A stretch of 64,000 nt of DNA from NCBI GenBank assembly GCA_035489755.1, contig DATGZK010000038.1:38799-102798 (forward strand). Direction: 5' to 3'. Shown here piece by piece: positions 23,699 to 32,011 of the stretch; position 1 is the first letter of the stretch, and the number at the start of each line of letters is the position of its first letter. Position numbers and translations under genes: made by a program. A model generated the notes under the pieces. It saw nothing but the letters and a program-made list of their open reading frames with translations. It was not told the origin of the DNA and did no database searches. The DNA comes from UBA9160 sp035489755 (GTDB lineage: Bacteria; Myxococcota_A; UBA9160).

Positions 23699-26062
23699 GT
23701 GGACCGCCCGCGCCAACCGGCCGCCTCGGACGCAGGTCGAGCCCTAGTGGCTCGAAAAGTAAGGATACACCTCCGGGTCGAAGGCCTCGTCCAGGGCGTG
23801 GGCTTTCGGCCCTTCGTTCATGCCCTTGCCGTGCGCCTTCAGCTCGCCGGCTTCGTCGCCAATGACACGCACGGCGCGGCGATTGAAGTCGAGGGAGCCG
23901 AGGACCGCGTCTCTCAGTTTCTCGAACGCCTCATCGCTGAAGCTCCTCCCCTTTCTTCGATCGAAGAAGTGGCCACGACGCGGCTTGCTCCCACGGGAGA
24001 AGTCGGATTCGAGATCGTGGAGAGCTTGGCCGTGGGCGAAAGTCAGGTTCTGATTTCTCCCGACGTCGCCACCTGCGCGGACTGCGTCCAAGAGATCTTC
24101 GACCCCGCGAATCGTCGCTATGGGTATCCCTTTACCAATTGCACCAACTGCGGACCGCGCTTCACCATCGTGCGAGATACTCCCTACGACCGGCCGCGCA
24201 CCACGATGGCCCAGTTTTCGATGTGTCCAGCCTGTGCCGAGGAGTACAACGACCCCTGTAACCGGCGGTTTCACGCCCAGCCGATCTGCTGCGCGGTTTG
24301 CGGTCCGAATCTAAAGCTCCTCGACCGCACAGGGCACGAGGTTGGCGGCGACCCGTTGCAGGGTGCAGCCGAGCGCCTTCGCGCGGGATGGATCGTTGCC
24401 GTGAAGGGGCTCGGGGGATACCACCTCGCCGCCGCTGCCACGAACGAAGCTGCAGTGGCAACGCTCCGCTCGCGAAAGCAGCGTCATGAGAAACCATTCG
24501 CGGTCATGGCCTCGAGTCTTGCGATGGCGCGGGATCTCGCAGAGTTCACCCCGGCCGAGGAGAGAAGCCTCGCGAGCCCGCGGCGTCCCATCGTGTTGGT
24601 GCGCCGGAAAGCTAACGCCCGGCTTGCCGGCTCGGTTGCGCCCGGGAATAGTTTCGTGGGCCTTATGCTTCCTTACACGCCACTTCATCACCTGATTTGC
24701 AAGCGCCACCCTGAAGCCTTCGTGCTGACGAGTGGCAACGTGGCCGATGAGCCCATCGTCTATTCCGATGAAGCGGCGATCGAACGCCTATCCTCGGTCG
24801 CGGACTTTTTCTTGTCTCACAACCGCCCGATTCATGTGCGTGCCGACGACAGCGTCGTGCGTGTCTTTCGCGAAAAGGAGCTTCCCATGCGGCGCTCCCG
24901 GGGCTATTGCCCGCAGCCCCTGCCGCTGCCCGGGGAGGCTCGCCGTCCGGTCCTCGCCTGCGGCGGCGAGCTCAAGAGCACGTTCTGCCTCGCGAAGGGT
25001 GGGCATGCCTTCCTGTCTCCTCACATTGGGGATCTTGAGAACTACGAAACGCTTGAGGCTTATCTGCAAGGGATCGCGCATTTCTCTCGGCTCTTCGAGG
25101 TGGCGCCGCGGCTCGTTGCCCACGATCTTCATCCCGATTATCTGTCGACGAAGTATGCCCTCACTCTGAAAGACGTGGACCTTGTGGCTGTGCAGCACCA
25201 CCACGCGCACGCCGCCGCCTGCTTGGCGGAGAATGGAGAATGTGGCCCCGCGATCGCCGTCGTCTTCGACGGACTGGGCTACGGCACCGACGGCACGCTC
25301 TGGGGCGGGGAGTTTCTGGAGGTAGATTTCGTCGGTTTTAAGCGCATCGGGCACTTCGAAACGATGCCGATGCCAGGGGGAGTGGCGGCGATCCACCAGC
25401 CCTGGCGGCTCGCTGCCGCCTACCTCGACATCGCCTACGGTGGCAGCCCGCCGCTCGAGCTTCCGGTCCTCCGGCGGCATTCCCGCGATTTTGACACGGT
25501 AGTCCAGCTCGCGCGGTCGGGAGTCCGCTCCCCCCAAACGTCCAGCGCGGGCCGGCTGTTTGACGCCGTGGCAGCGATCTTGGACGTCCGCGATACCGTC
25601 CGCTACGAAGCGCAAGCGGCGATCGAGCTCGAGCAGCGCGCAGATCCTGCGGAGCGCGGAGAATACCGAACCCGTGTCTCCCCGGGGCCGCCTTTCCTGA
25701 TCCGCGGAGCCGATCTTGTGCGCGCGGTTGCAGACGATGCGCGGGCCGGGGTTGACCCAGGTGTCGTGGCGGCTCGCTTCCACAACAGCCTTGCTCGCGT
25801 CGTCGCCGAGGTCGTAAGCCGAATCCGCGAACACGGGGGTCTTCGCACGGTCGCACTGAGCGGAGGCGTCTTCCAAAACTCCCTCTTTCTGGAGAGAACT
25901 GTCGAAAGGCTGGAGGAGCGGTCGTTTCGCGTCCTCACCCACGCGCGCACTCCGCCAAACGACGGGGGCCTCAGCTTTGGACAAGCGGTGATCGCAGCGG
26001 CGCGCGATCGCGACCCGCGCCCGCTCGTCAGCTCAACGACCGGCGAGGAGCGGGGAACCTGA
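23699..26062 (+). CDS. hypF: HypF, carbamoyltransferase for NiFe-hydrogenase CN ligand synthesis
   Basis: HypF turns carbamoyl phosphate into a carbamoyl-adenylate and transfers it to the C-terminal Cys of HypE, the source of the cyanide ligands of the NiFe site. The 787-residue product has all domains: acylphosphatase (RIHLRVEGLVQGVGFRPFV, residues 22-110), two double zinc fingers (Cys 126/129/148/151 and 176/179/198/201), a YrdC-like domain (KGLGGYHLAAAATNE ... VLTSGNVADEPI), and a Kae1-like C-terminal domain with HHHAHAAACLAENG. Length is normal. GTG 23699 is used here; GTG 23747, just before the acylphosphatase domain, is an equally good start. First gene of the hypF-hypC-SIS-hypD-hypE run. 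Confidence 0.95.
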   Translation: MDRPRQPAASDAGRALVARKVRIHLRVEGLVQGVGFRPFVHALAVRLQLAGFVANDTHGAAIEVEGAEDRVSQFLERLIAEAPPLSSIEEVATTRLAPTGEVGFEIVESLAVGESQVLISPDVATCADCVQEIFDPANRRYGYPFTNCTNCGPRFTIVRDTPYDRPRTTMAQFSMCPACAEEYNDPCNRRFHAQPICCAVCGPNLKLLDRTGHEVGGDPLQGAAERLRAGWIVAVKGLGGYHLAAAATNEAAVATLRSRKQRHEKPFAVMASSLAMARDLAEFTPAEERSLASPRRPIVLVRRKANARLAGSVAPGNSFVGLMLPYTPLHHLICKRHPEAFVLTSGNVADEPIVYSDEAAIERLSSVADFFLSHNRPIHVRADDSVVRVFREKELPMRRSRGYCPQPLPLPGEARRPVLACGGELKSTFCLAKGGHAFLSPHIGDLENYETLEAYLQGIAHFSRLFEVAPRLVAHDLHPDYLSTKYALTLKDVDLVAVQHHHAHAAACLAENGECGPAIAVVFDGLGYGTDGTLWGGEFLEVDFVGFKRIGHFETMPMPGGVAAIHQPWRLAAAYLDIAYGGSPPLELPVLRRHSRDFDTVVQLARSGVRSPQTSSAGRLFDAVAAILDVRDTVRYEAQAAIELEQRADPAERGEYRTRVSPGPPFLIRGADLVRAVADDARAGVDPGVVAARFHNSLARVVAEVVSRIREHGGLRTVALSGGVFQNSLFLERTVERLEERSFRVLTHARTPPNDGGLSFGQAVIAAARDRDPRPLVSSTTGEERGT

Positions 26063-26165
26063 TTGTTCGCCTTAGGAACGTCGGATAGAGTTGGCACTTG
26101 CGTCGCGCATCCGACGCGGAACCAGAGCGAAGCGTCTCAACGGGTCGTCTTCAAAGAGGTCCCCA

Positions 26166-26450
26166 GTGTGTTTGGCGATTCCCGGAAAAGTCGTCGAGAT
26201 CGTTGATGCGAGCCGGCAGATCGTGAAGGTTGAGGTGAGCGGCGTCCGGCGAAACATCTCTGCGGAGCTCTTGGGTAAGGATGGGGAGACGGACTGCGCC
26301 CGAGTGGGTGATTGGGTTTTGATCCATGCGGGCTTCGCCCTCGCCAGAATCAACGAAGAGGAAGCCGCAGCGACGACCCAGCTCTTCCAGGCGATGGCGG
26401 ACGCGTACGCAGACGAGCTCACGGCTCTTCGAAGGAGCGAGATCGAGTAG
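26166..26450 (+). CDS. hypC: HypC, NiFe-hydrogenase maturation chaperone
   Basis: Small chaperone that, with HypD, carries the Fe(CN)2CO unit to the hydrogenase large subunit. The start GTG 26166 is fixed by the signature (M)CLAIPGKVVEI, in which the second-position Cys is the essential metal ligand. The 94-residue length and the following beta-barrel (VKVEVSGVRRNISAELL, VGDWVLIHAGFALARINEEEA) are normal for HypC/HupF. It lies about 100 bp after hypF and 20 bp before the SIS gene. Confidence 0.95.
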   Translation: MCLAIPGKVVEIVDASRQIVKVEVSGVRRNISAELLGKDGETDCARVGDWVLIHAGFALARINEEEAAATTQLFQAMADAYADELTALRRSEIE

Positions 26451-26470
26451 ATCCCTCTCGCAGGTGATCG

Positions 26471-27784
26471 ATGAGCCTTTCTTCCCGTGAACCCTGGCAT
26501 TCGACGATTGGCGAGGCGTCTCGCCAGCGCGGCTGCATCACCCGGGCCCTGGCGGAGCACGCGAGCCTGCTTGTGTGCGCGGGCGAGGCGATGGCGCAAC
26601 GCTTCTCTCGAGGGGGGAAGCTCGTTGCGTTCGGGAATGGTCGCTGCGCGACCGATGCTCAGCACATCGCAGTCGAGTTCATCCATCCCGTGATCGTGGG
26701 TAAGCCCGCCTTGCCCGCCATTTCACTGAGCGACGACTTCGCCATGCTGACAGACGTCGGAGCGGCCCGCGGTCTTCCCGAGGTGTTTGCGACGCCCCTC
26801 GGGCGCGAGGCGCTGCCGAGCGACATCGCGATCGGCGTCTCCGCAGCCGGGCGCTGCGCAAACGTTCTGCGGGCGCTCGAGGTAGCACACGAGAAGGGCC
26901 TCCTTACGATCGCCTTGACCGGGGGGGACGGAGGCGAGATTGGAAAGAGCGCGGCCGTCGACCACTGCTTCATTGCACGATGTGAAGATCTTCGGCTCGT
27001 GAAGGAGGCTCACGTTCCGCTCTACCACATCCTCTGGGAGATCGTGCATGTCTTTCTGGCGCAGCCCGCCGTGCATGAGAATCCCTCCAGACTCGAGGGG
27101 GGGGCGCGTGGACAAGCGAGGAGCCGCTTTTCCGCCGAAGCACTCTATCCCTTCCTAAATGAAGGGAACCCGCAACCTCTCGGGGAGGGTCTCCGGCTCT
27201 CGACCAGCGCCAAGATCGAGGAGATCGCGCAGCTGCGGGAGCTCGTGCTGGAGCAGCAGTCGGAGCGTCTCTTCGCGTGCGCCAGAGCCCTCGCTGGCTC
27301 CTTCGCAAATGGCGGGAGGCTTCTCGCCTTCGGCAACGGCGGGAGCAGCACCGACGCACACGCCATCGCGCACACCTTCTCACAAGCAGAGGTCGGCCGT
27401 GCGGTGCCGGCGCATTCCCTCACCTGCAATGCGGCGGTGGTGACCGCCCTCGCGAACGATGTCGGCATCGCTGTCATCTTTGCCCGCCAGATTGCGGCAC
27501 TTGGACGACCGAACGACGTCGCCCTTGGAATCTCGACGAGCGGCGGCTCGGAGAACGTCCTGCGCGGGTTCGAAGAGGCGCATCGCCGCGGCCTCCTAAG
27601 CGTTGGCATCGCAGGCTACGACGGCGGGCGCATGGCCGAGTCGGAAGCGATCGATTTCCTTCTGACTGTGCCTTCCACCTCGGTCCACCGCATCCAAGAA
27701 GCCCAGACCACGCTCTACCAGGTGCTCTTTGAGCTCACGCAGGGCATGCTGGAAGAGAGAGGAACCCCCCCGTGCGCTTTGTAG
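26471..27784 (+). CDS. Tandem SIS-domain protein (GmhA-like duplicated) within hyp operon
   Basis: 437-residue protein made of two SIS (sugar isomerase) domains of the phosphoheptose isomerase GmhA type, residues about 20-200 and 245-430. Against E. coli GmhA zinc/active residues (His61, Glu65, Gln172, His180), the first half keeps His65, Glu69 and His186 but has Lys178 for the Gln, and its phosphosugar loop is altered (GNGRCATDAQ, SAAGRCANVL). The second half has canonical loops (GNGGSSTDA, STSGGSENVL) and Gln409, but lost the others (Ala298, Thr302, Gln417). Its end overlaps hypD by 13 bp and it starts 20 bp after hypC, so it is embedded in the maturation operon. A role in NiFe centre assembly (e.g. 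the CO ligand or a sugar-derived precursor) is inference. Confidence 0.85.
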   Translation: MSLSSREPWHSTIGEASRQRGCITRALAEHASLLVCAGEAMAQRFSRGGKLVAFGNGRCATDAQHIAVEFIHPVIVGKPALPAISLSDDFAMLTDVGAARGLPEVFATPLGREALPSDIAIGVSAAGRCANVLRALEVAHEKGLLTIALTGGDGGEIGKSAAVDHCFIARCEDLRLVKEAHVPLYHILWEIVHVFLAQPAVHENPSRLEGGARGQARSRFSAEALYPFLNEGNPQPLGEGLRLSTSAKIEEIAQLRELVLEQQSERLFACARALAGSFANGGRLLAFGNGGSSTDAHAIAHTFSQAEVGRAVPAHSLTCNAAVVTALANDVGIAVIFARQIAALGRPNDVALGISTSGGSENVLRGFEEAHRRGLLSVGIAGYDGGRMAESEAIDFLLTVPSTSVHRIQEAQTTLYQVLFELTQGMLEERGTPPCAL

Positions 27785-28896
27785 ACGAGTACAGATCTCG
27801 CGATTTCGCGCAGCGCCTCTCGCAGCAAATCGCCGCGCTTTTGGGGTCCCGTGCGTACAAGCTGATGGAGGTCTGCGGAGGGCACACGCATACGATCTAC
27901 AAGCACGGCGTCGAGGACTACCTGCCTGAGGGAATAACGCTCGTGCATGGACCCGGATGCCCTGTGTGCGTGATCCCGATGGGTCGGGTCGACGACGCGA
28001 GATTTCTTGCAGAGCAGAAAGACGTCATCCTTGCGACCTTCGGGGACATGCTGCGTGTTCCGGGTGGCCACGGCTCCCTCCTTGACGCGAAGGCGCGAGG
28101 CGCTGAGATTCGCGTGGTCTATTCCCCTCTCGACGCACTCAAAGTGGCGAGGGAGCATCCGGAAAAGCGCGTTGTGTTCTTCGCGCTCGGCTTTGAGACT
28201 ACGGCTCCCTCGACCGCTGCCACCGTCTTGCGCGCCGCTCAAGAGCACATTAAGAACTTTTCCGTGTTCTGCAATCATGTGCTGATCGTTCCGGCCGTGA
28301 AGGCGCTTCTTGACTCTCCGGATCTTCGCCTCGACGGCTTTCTCGGTCCCGGTCATGTCTCAACCGTGATTGGCTGCAAGCCCTATCAGTTTGTTCCGGA
28401 GCAGTACGGAAAGCCGTTTGTCGTTGCAGGCTTCGAGCCGCTCGACGTCCTTCAGGCCATCTCGATGATTTTGCGCCAGCTCTCGGAGGGGCGGGCCGAG
28501 GTCGAAAATCAGTACACTCGCGTTGTGCCCTGGGAGGGCAATCCGCACGCCCTCGGACTCATTCACGAGGTCATGGAGCTCCGTCCTCACTTCGAATGGC
28601 GCGGCCTCGGCTTCATCTCGCATTCCGCGCTCCGCATCCGCGACGCCTATCGCGAGTACGACGCCGAGCAGCTGTTCGAGCTCCCGAGCCTCCGAGTCAG
28701 CGACCCGAAAGCCTGTCAGTGCGGTGAGGTTCTAAAGGGCGTGCTCAAGCCCTGGGAGTGCAAGGTGTTCGGGACGGCGTGCACGCCGGAGACTCCCATC
28801 GGAACGTGCATGGTTTCCTCCGAAGGAGCGTGCGCGGCCTACTACCACTACGGACGCCTCCGCCGTTCTCGACCGGATGCGGCGAGGTCCTGTTGA
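27772..28896 (+). CDS. hypD: HypD, Fe-S scaffold for the NiFe-hydrogenase Fe(CN)2CO group
   Basis: HypD is the [4Fe-4S] protein on which the iron of the active site receives its CN and CO ligands in complex with HypC. The 374-residue product has the conserved cysteine motifs KLMEVCGGHTHTIYKHG, HGPGCPVCVIP and the C-terminal cluster motif CQCGEVLKGVLKPWECKVFG ... CTPETPIGTCMVSSEGAC. GFETTAPSTA is also typical. The start is GTG 27772, inside the last codons of the SIS gene, and the TGA stop (28894-28896) overlaps the TTG start of hypE, so both junctions suggest translational coupling. Confidence 0.95.
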   Translation: MRFVDEYRSRDFAQRLSQQIAALLGSRAYKLMEVCGGHTHTIYKHGVEDYLPEGITLVHGPGCPVCVIPMGRVDDARFLAEQKDVILATFGDMLRVPGGHGSLLDAKARGAEIRVVYSPLDALKVAREHPEKRVVFFALGFETTAPSTAATVLRAAQEHIKNFSVFCNHVLIVPAVKALLDSPDLRLDGFLGPGHVSTVIGCKPYQFVPEQYGKPFVVAGFEPLDVLQAISMILRQLSEGRAEVENQYTRVVPWEGNPHALGLIHEVMELRPHFEWRGLGFISHSALRIRDAYREYDAEQLFELPSLRVSDPKACQCGEVLKGVLKPWECKVFGTACTPETPIGTCMVSSEGACAAYYHYGRLRRSRPDAARSC

Positions 28897-30011
28897 GCGG
28901 CTCGGGCGACAGGGAGCACCCCGGTGGCTCCCGTTCGGTGGGCGTTACCGAGGAGGAGGTCCTTGCGCGAATCGAGAAGGCGCGTCGCCGCACGCCACGC
29001 CTCACCGAGGAGCGCATCACACTCGCCCACGGTGCGGGTGGAAAGGCGACGCGCCGGCTTGTGGAGTCGCTCTTTCTCGAGGCCTTTCGCAACCCTGTGC
29101 TGGAGATGCTCGAGGACCAGGCGGTCTTCGACGTAAAGGGCGGGACCCTCGCCTTTACCACCGACAGCTACGTGGTGTCGCCGCTCTTCTTCCCGGGCGG
29201 AAATATCGGAGACCTCGCGGTGAACGGAACCGTAAACGACCTCGCCGTGAGCGGAGCCCGCCCTATTTACCTCTCGGCAGGGTTTATCCTGGAAGAGGGC
29301 TTTCCCCTCGAGAAGCTCCGGCGCATCGTCGAATCCATGCAGGCGGCCGCCGCTGCGGCTCGGGTTCAGATCGCGACGGGCGATACCAAGGTGGTAGAGC
29401 GCGGAAAGGGCGATGGGTGTTATATCAACACCGCCGGCGTGGGAGTACTCGAACGCTCCATCCGGCTCGGTGCTGCGCGCGCACAGCCCGGAGACGTCGT
29501 CATTGTCTCTGGGCCGATTGCCGATCACGGTGTCACCATCCTACTGGCGCGCGGCGAACTCGAGCTCGAGTCACAGATCGTGTCGGATACGGGTCCGCTC
29601 TCTGGGCTCGTGGCCTCGCTCCTCGACGCCACAACGAGCGTCCGCTGCTTGCGAGACGCGACTCGCGGCGGAGTTGCGACGGTGCTCAACGAGATCGCAG
29701 TCGCTGCGGACGTCGGCATCCGAATCGACGAGGAGCGGATCCCCGTTCGCGACGAGGTGACGGGAGCGTGCGAGCTCCTCGGAATTGACCCTCTCCATGT
29801 CGCATGCGAAGGGCGCGTCGTGGCCGTGGTGGGCGCAGCCGAGGCGGACGCGGCCATTGAGGCCATGCGCCGCGATCCCGCGGGCCGGGAGGCAAAAGTC
29901 GTGGGCCAAATCTGCTCCGACCCTCGAGGCATGGTGCTCCTCCAGACGAAGTTTGGGGGCACGAGAATCGTCGATCTCTTGATCGGTGACCCGCTGCCGC
30001 GGATCTGCTGA
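28893..30011 (+). CDS. hypE: HypE, carbamoyl dehydratase forming the CN ligand
   Basis: HypE receives the carbamoyl group on its C-terminal Cys and dehydrates it with ATP to thiocyanate. The product ends PLPRIC, the invariant C terminus. It shows the PurM/ThiL-like signatures LAHGAGGKATRRLVESLF, FTTDSYVVSPLFFPGGNIG, GDTKVVERGKGDGCYINTAG and DATRGGVATVLNEIA. I place the start at TTG 28893, with GAGGT a few bases upstream and a TTGA overlap with the hypD stop. That gives 372 residues, some 25-30 more than usual, so GTG 28941 is a possible alternative. The frame stays open far upstream, but that part is the antisense-like overlap with hypD. Confidence 0.95.
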   Translation: MSGSGDREHPGGSRSVGVTEEEVLARIEKARRRTPRLTEERITLAHGAGGKATRRLVESLFLEAFRNPVLEMLEDQAVFDVKGGTLAFTTDSYVVSPLFFPGGNIGDLAVNGTVNDLAVSGARPIYLSAGFILEEGFPLEKLRRIVESMQAAAAAARVQIATGDTKVVERGKGDGCYINTAGVGVLERSIRLGAARAQPGDVVIVSGPIADHGVTILLARGELELESQIVSDTGPLSGLVASLLDATTSVRCLRDATRGGVATVLNEIAVAADVGIRIDEERIPVRDEVTGACELLGIDPLHVACEGRVVAVVGAAEADAAIEAMRRDPAGREAKVVGQICSDPRGMVLLQTKFGGTRIVDLLIGDPLPRIC

Positions 30012-30054
30012 AGGAGCGGCGTCCTCTCTAGGACCTGTGGAGCGCAAGTCGCGG

Positions 30055-30077
30055 CCGCGATCTGTGCTGGATCGCGG
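30055..30077. terminator. Perfect hairpin between convergent hypE and hypB
   Basis: Inverted repeat CCGCGATC (30055-30062) / GATCGCGG (30070-30077) with a 7-nt loop, located in the 152-bp convergent gap. No T-tract follows on either strand, so it would act as a hairpin or weak bidirectional terminator rather than a classical rho-independent one. Confidence 0.4.
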
Positions 30078-30163
30078 GGTGCTCCCGAGAGCGATGCCCG
30101 CGGTGGCTTTTGCATACCCCGCGCCGAGGTGGACGACTGTAGGTCGGAGAGAGCGCGAAGGGC

Positions 30164-30991
30164 TCAGCGCATCTCCGCAGAGCGCGCGTGGGGCGCCCCT
30201 AGCTCCCGTAGCCAGGCGTACCAAGCAGAAAGGCCGTCCCCGCGCGTTGCCGACACCGGCAGGACCCTCACTCTCGGATTCACCGAGCGCGAATGCGCAA
30301 GGAAGCGGTCGACGTCGAACTCGACATAGGGGAGGAGATCCATCTTGTTCAGCACGACGAGGTCACTCGCTCGGAACATGTGAGGATATTTCATGGGCTT
30401 ATCCTCCCCCTCGGTCACCGAGGAGATGACCACCCGCGCTTTTTCGCCCAAGTCGAAGAGCGCGGGGCAAACGAGATTACCGACGTTCTCGATGAAGACG
30501 AGCGATGCCGGGGGAGGGTCGAGTGTTCGCAGGGCACTCCCGAGCATCTCCGCATCTAGGTGACAGCCGGTCCCCGTGTTGATCTGGACGACCGGGCAGC
30601 CTGCCTGGCGAATGCGCTCGGCGTCCCTCGAAGTCTCCTGGTCTCCCTCGACGACGCCGAGTCGGAGCTCTGCCCCGAGATCGCGGATGGTCTGCTCAAG
30701 AAGCGTCGTCTTTCCGGAACCCGGCGCGCTCATGAGATTCAGCGCAACGGTCTGCCTACCCTCGAGCCAGCCGCGATTCCGCTCTGCGATCCTGTTGTTC
30801 TTTGCGAGAAGGTCGAGCTCGAGTCGCACGCGGCGAGAGCTGCCGGGGTCCCCCCCCTCATGCATATGCGTCCCGTGATCATGGCCATCTTCCCCATGCG
30901 ATTCGTGGGGATGAGTGTGGGGATGCGGGTCCATCCCGGGCTCTGCGATGGGATCCAAAGTATGCTGGGAACAGCCGCACGTGGCGCACAT
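30164..30991 (-). CDS. hypB: HypB, GTPase for nickel delivery to NiFe-hydrogenase
   Basis: GTPase that, with HypA, inserts nickel into the hydrogenase large subunit. The 275-residue protein starts MCATCGC, the N-terminal high-affinity nickel motif, and carries a His-rich nickel storage stretch (HPHTHPHESHGEDGHDHGTH). The G domain shows SAPGSGKTTLLEQTI (Walker A), EGDQETSRDAERI (switch), the metal site GTGCHLDAEML, ENVGNLVCPALFDLGE and the base-recognition motif NKMDLLPYVEFD. It starts directly after the hypA stop (30992) and is convergent with hypE. Length and motifs are complete. Confidence 0.95.
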   Translation of the reverse strand: MCATCGCSQHTLDPIAEPGMDPHPHTHPHESHGEDGHDHGTHMHEGGDPGSSRRVRLELDLLAKNNRIAERNRGWLEGRQTVALNLMSAPGSGKTTLLEQTIRDLGAELRLGVVEGDQETSRDAERIRQAGCPVVQINTGTGCHLDAEMLGSALRTLDPPPASLVFIENVGNLVCPALFDLGEKARVVISSVTEGEDKPMKYPHMFRASDLVVLNKMDLLPYVEFDVDRFLAHSRSVNPRVRVLPVSATRGDGLSAWYAWLRELGAPHARSAEMR

Positions 30992-31321
30992 TCAGAGGAC
31001 CTCTACCTCTCGGATCTTGAGCTCATGACCGCTCAGGAGATCGAAGTTAAGACTTCCGCAGGGGCACAAGGCGATCGGACTTTCGAGCGCCCTCTCGTCC
31101 CCGCAGTCCATGCACCGTGCGCGTCCTGCAATCTCGACAATCTCGAGCTCGGCACCCGCGAGGTTTGTGTCTTTGGCACATACATCGAAACAAAACCGGA
31201 CGGCGTGGGGCGCAACGGTCGTTAGCGCTCCCACCTCGATCACGACGCGCGTCACCTTCGACTTGCCGACGTGCTCGGTGACTGCGGCGATGATGCTCTG
31301 GGTGATGGCCAGCTCATGCAT
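30992..31321 (-). CDS. hypA: HypA, nickel metallochaperone
   Basis: Metallochaperone that hands nickel to HypB and the hydrogenase. ATG 31321 gives the invariant N terminus MHELAITQSII, in which His2 is the nickel ligand; the open frame upstream is not part of the gene. The structural zinc site is CMDCG...CPCGS. The second pair is C-x-C (CPC) instead of the usual C-x-x-C, one residue shorter than normal. The 109-residue product is followed without gap by hypB. Confidence 0.93.
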   Translation of the reverse strand: MHELAITQSIIAAVTEHVGKSKVTRVVIEVGALTTVAPHAVRFCFDVCAKDTNLAGAELEIVEIAGRARCMDCGDERALESPIALCPCGSLNFDLLSGHELKIREVEVL

Positions 31322-31438
31322 CGGTGGCCCTGGAGGGTTATGTGAGGACATCACAAAGACCACACACCGCGGCAAATTGAGGCGATTGCCCCGAGCCGCT
31401 GCTGCTCATCAAAGTATCGCACCGGCAAAACCCCTCGG

Positions 31439-31807
31439 CTAGGGCGCTCCCTTCGGTCTGCCCGCATCGCGGAGCCGGTGCGCCTGTACCCGGGGAAAGT
31501 GCCTCTCCGCCCATTGGCACAGGCCGTGAAGCGGCTCGATCAGGCTTTGGCCGAGTTCCGTGAGCGCATATTCCGTTTTGGGAGGTACGACCGCGTAGAC
31601 CTTCCGGCTCACGAGCCCATCTCGCTCTATGTTCCGGAGGGTCCGAGTCAGCATGCGCTGCGAGACGCTGGGAAGATTGCGACGGAGTTCTCCGTAGCGC
31701 TTGGTTCCGTCCTCGAGTTGATGGACGATTCGTATGAACCACTTGTCAGCCACGAGCTCGGCAGCGAGCTGGGCTCCCATCTTGCGTCGATCGGGCTTCA
31801 CAGCCAT
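31439..31807 (-). CDS. HxlR-family winged-helix transcriptional regulator
   Basis: 122-residue DNA-binding regulator of the HxlR/MarR-like type: DKWFIRIVHQLEDGTKRYGELRRNLPSVSQRMLTRTLRNIERDGLVSRKVYAVVPPKTEYALTELGQSL contains the winged-helix core in the usual order (quoted here only as landmarks SQRMLTRTLRNIERDGLV and PPKTEYALTELGQSL). The usual N-terminal Cys ('C') of redox-sensing HxlR proteins is absent. It is divergent from the NAD(P)-binding oxidoreductase gene at 32012, a very common HxlR arrangement, so it probably controls that gene and itself from the 200-bp intergenic region. Confidence 0.88.
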   Translation of the reverse strand: MAVKPDRRKMGAQLAAELVADKWFIRIVHQLEDGTKRYGELRRNLPSVSQRMLTRTLRNIERDGLVSRKVYAVVPPKTEYALTELGQSLIEPLHGLCQWAERHFPRVQAHRLRDAGRPKGAP

Positions 31808-32011
31808 CCGTGCGCCTACCGCACCTCCCTGTACCTACTTGCGCAGTCGACTCTAACCGCCCCATTGTTCTCTGGCGAGGGTTCGCGGCCCGGGATGGGA
31901 GACTCATCACGGGACGCCAGAACTTCTCGGGCAGCGAGACAGCCGAAGCGCTGTACGGGCGCTCGGAGCCTAAACGTGCGCTGCCCCACACTCATGGAGA
32001 CTCACTTGAGC

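Noticed and set aside
24788..25984. 398-codon open frame on the minus strand inside hypF
   Set aside because: HypF domains fill the plus strand; this is a GC-rich shadow frame.
31478..32011. Upstream in-frame extension of the F420/NADP oxidoreductase gene
   Set aside because: The Rossmann motif starts right at 32012/32015; the extension is antisense to the HxlR regulator.
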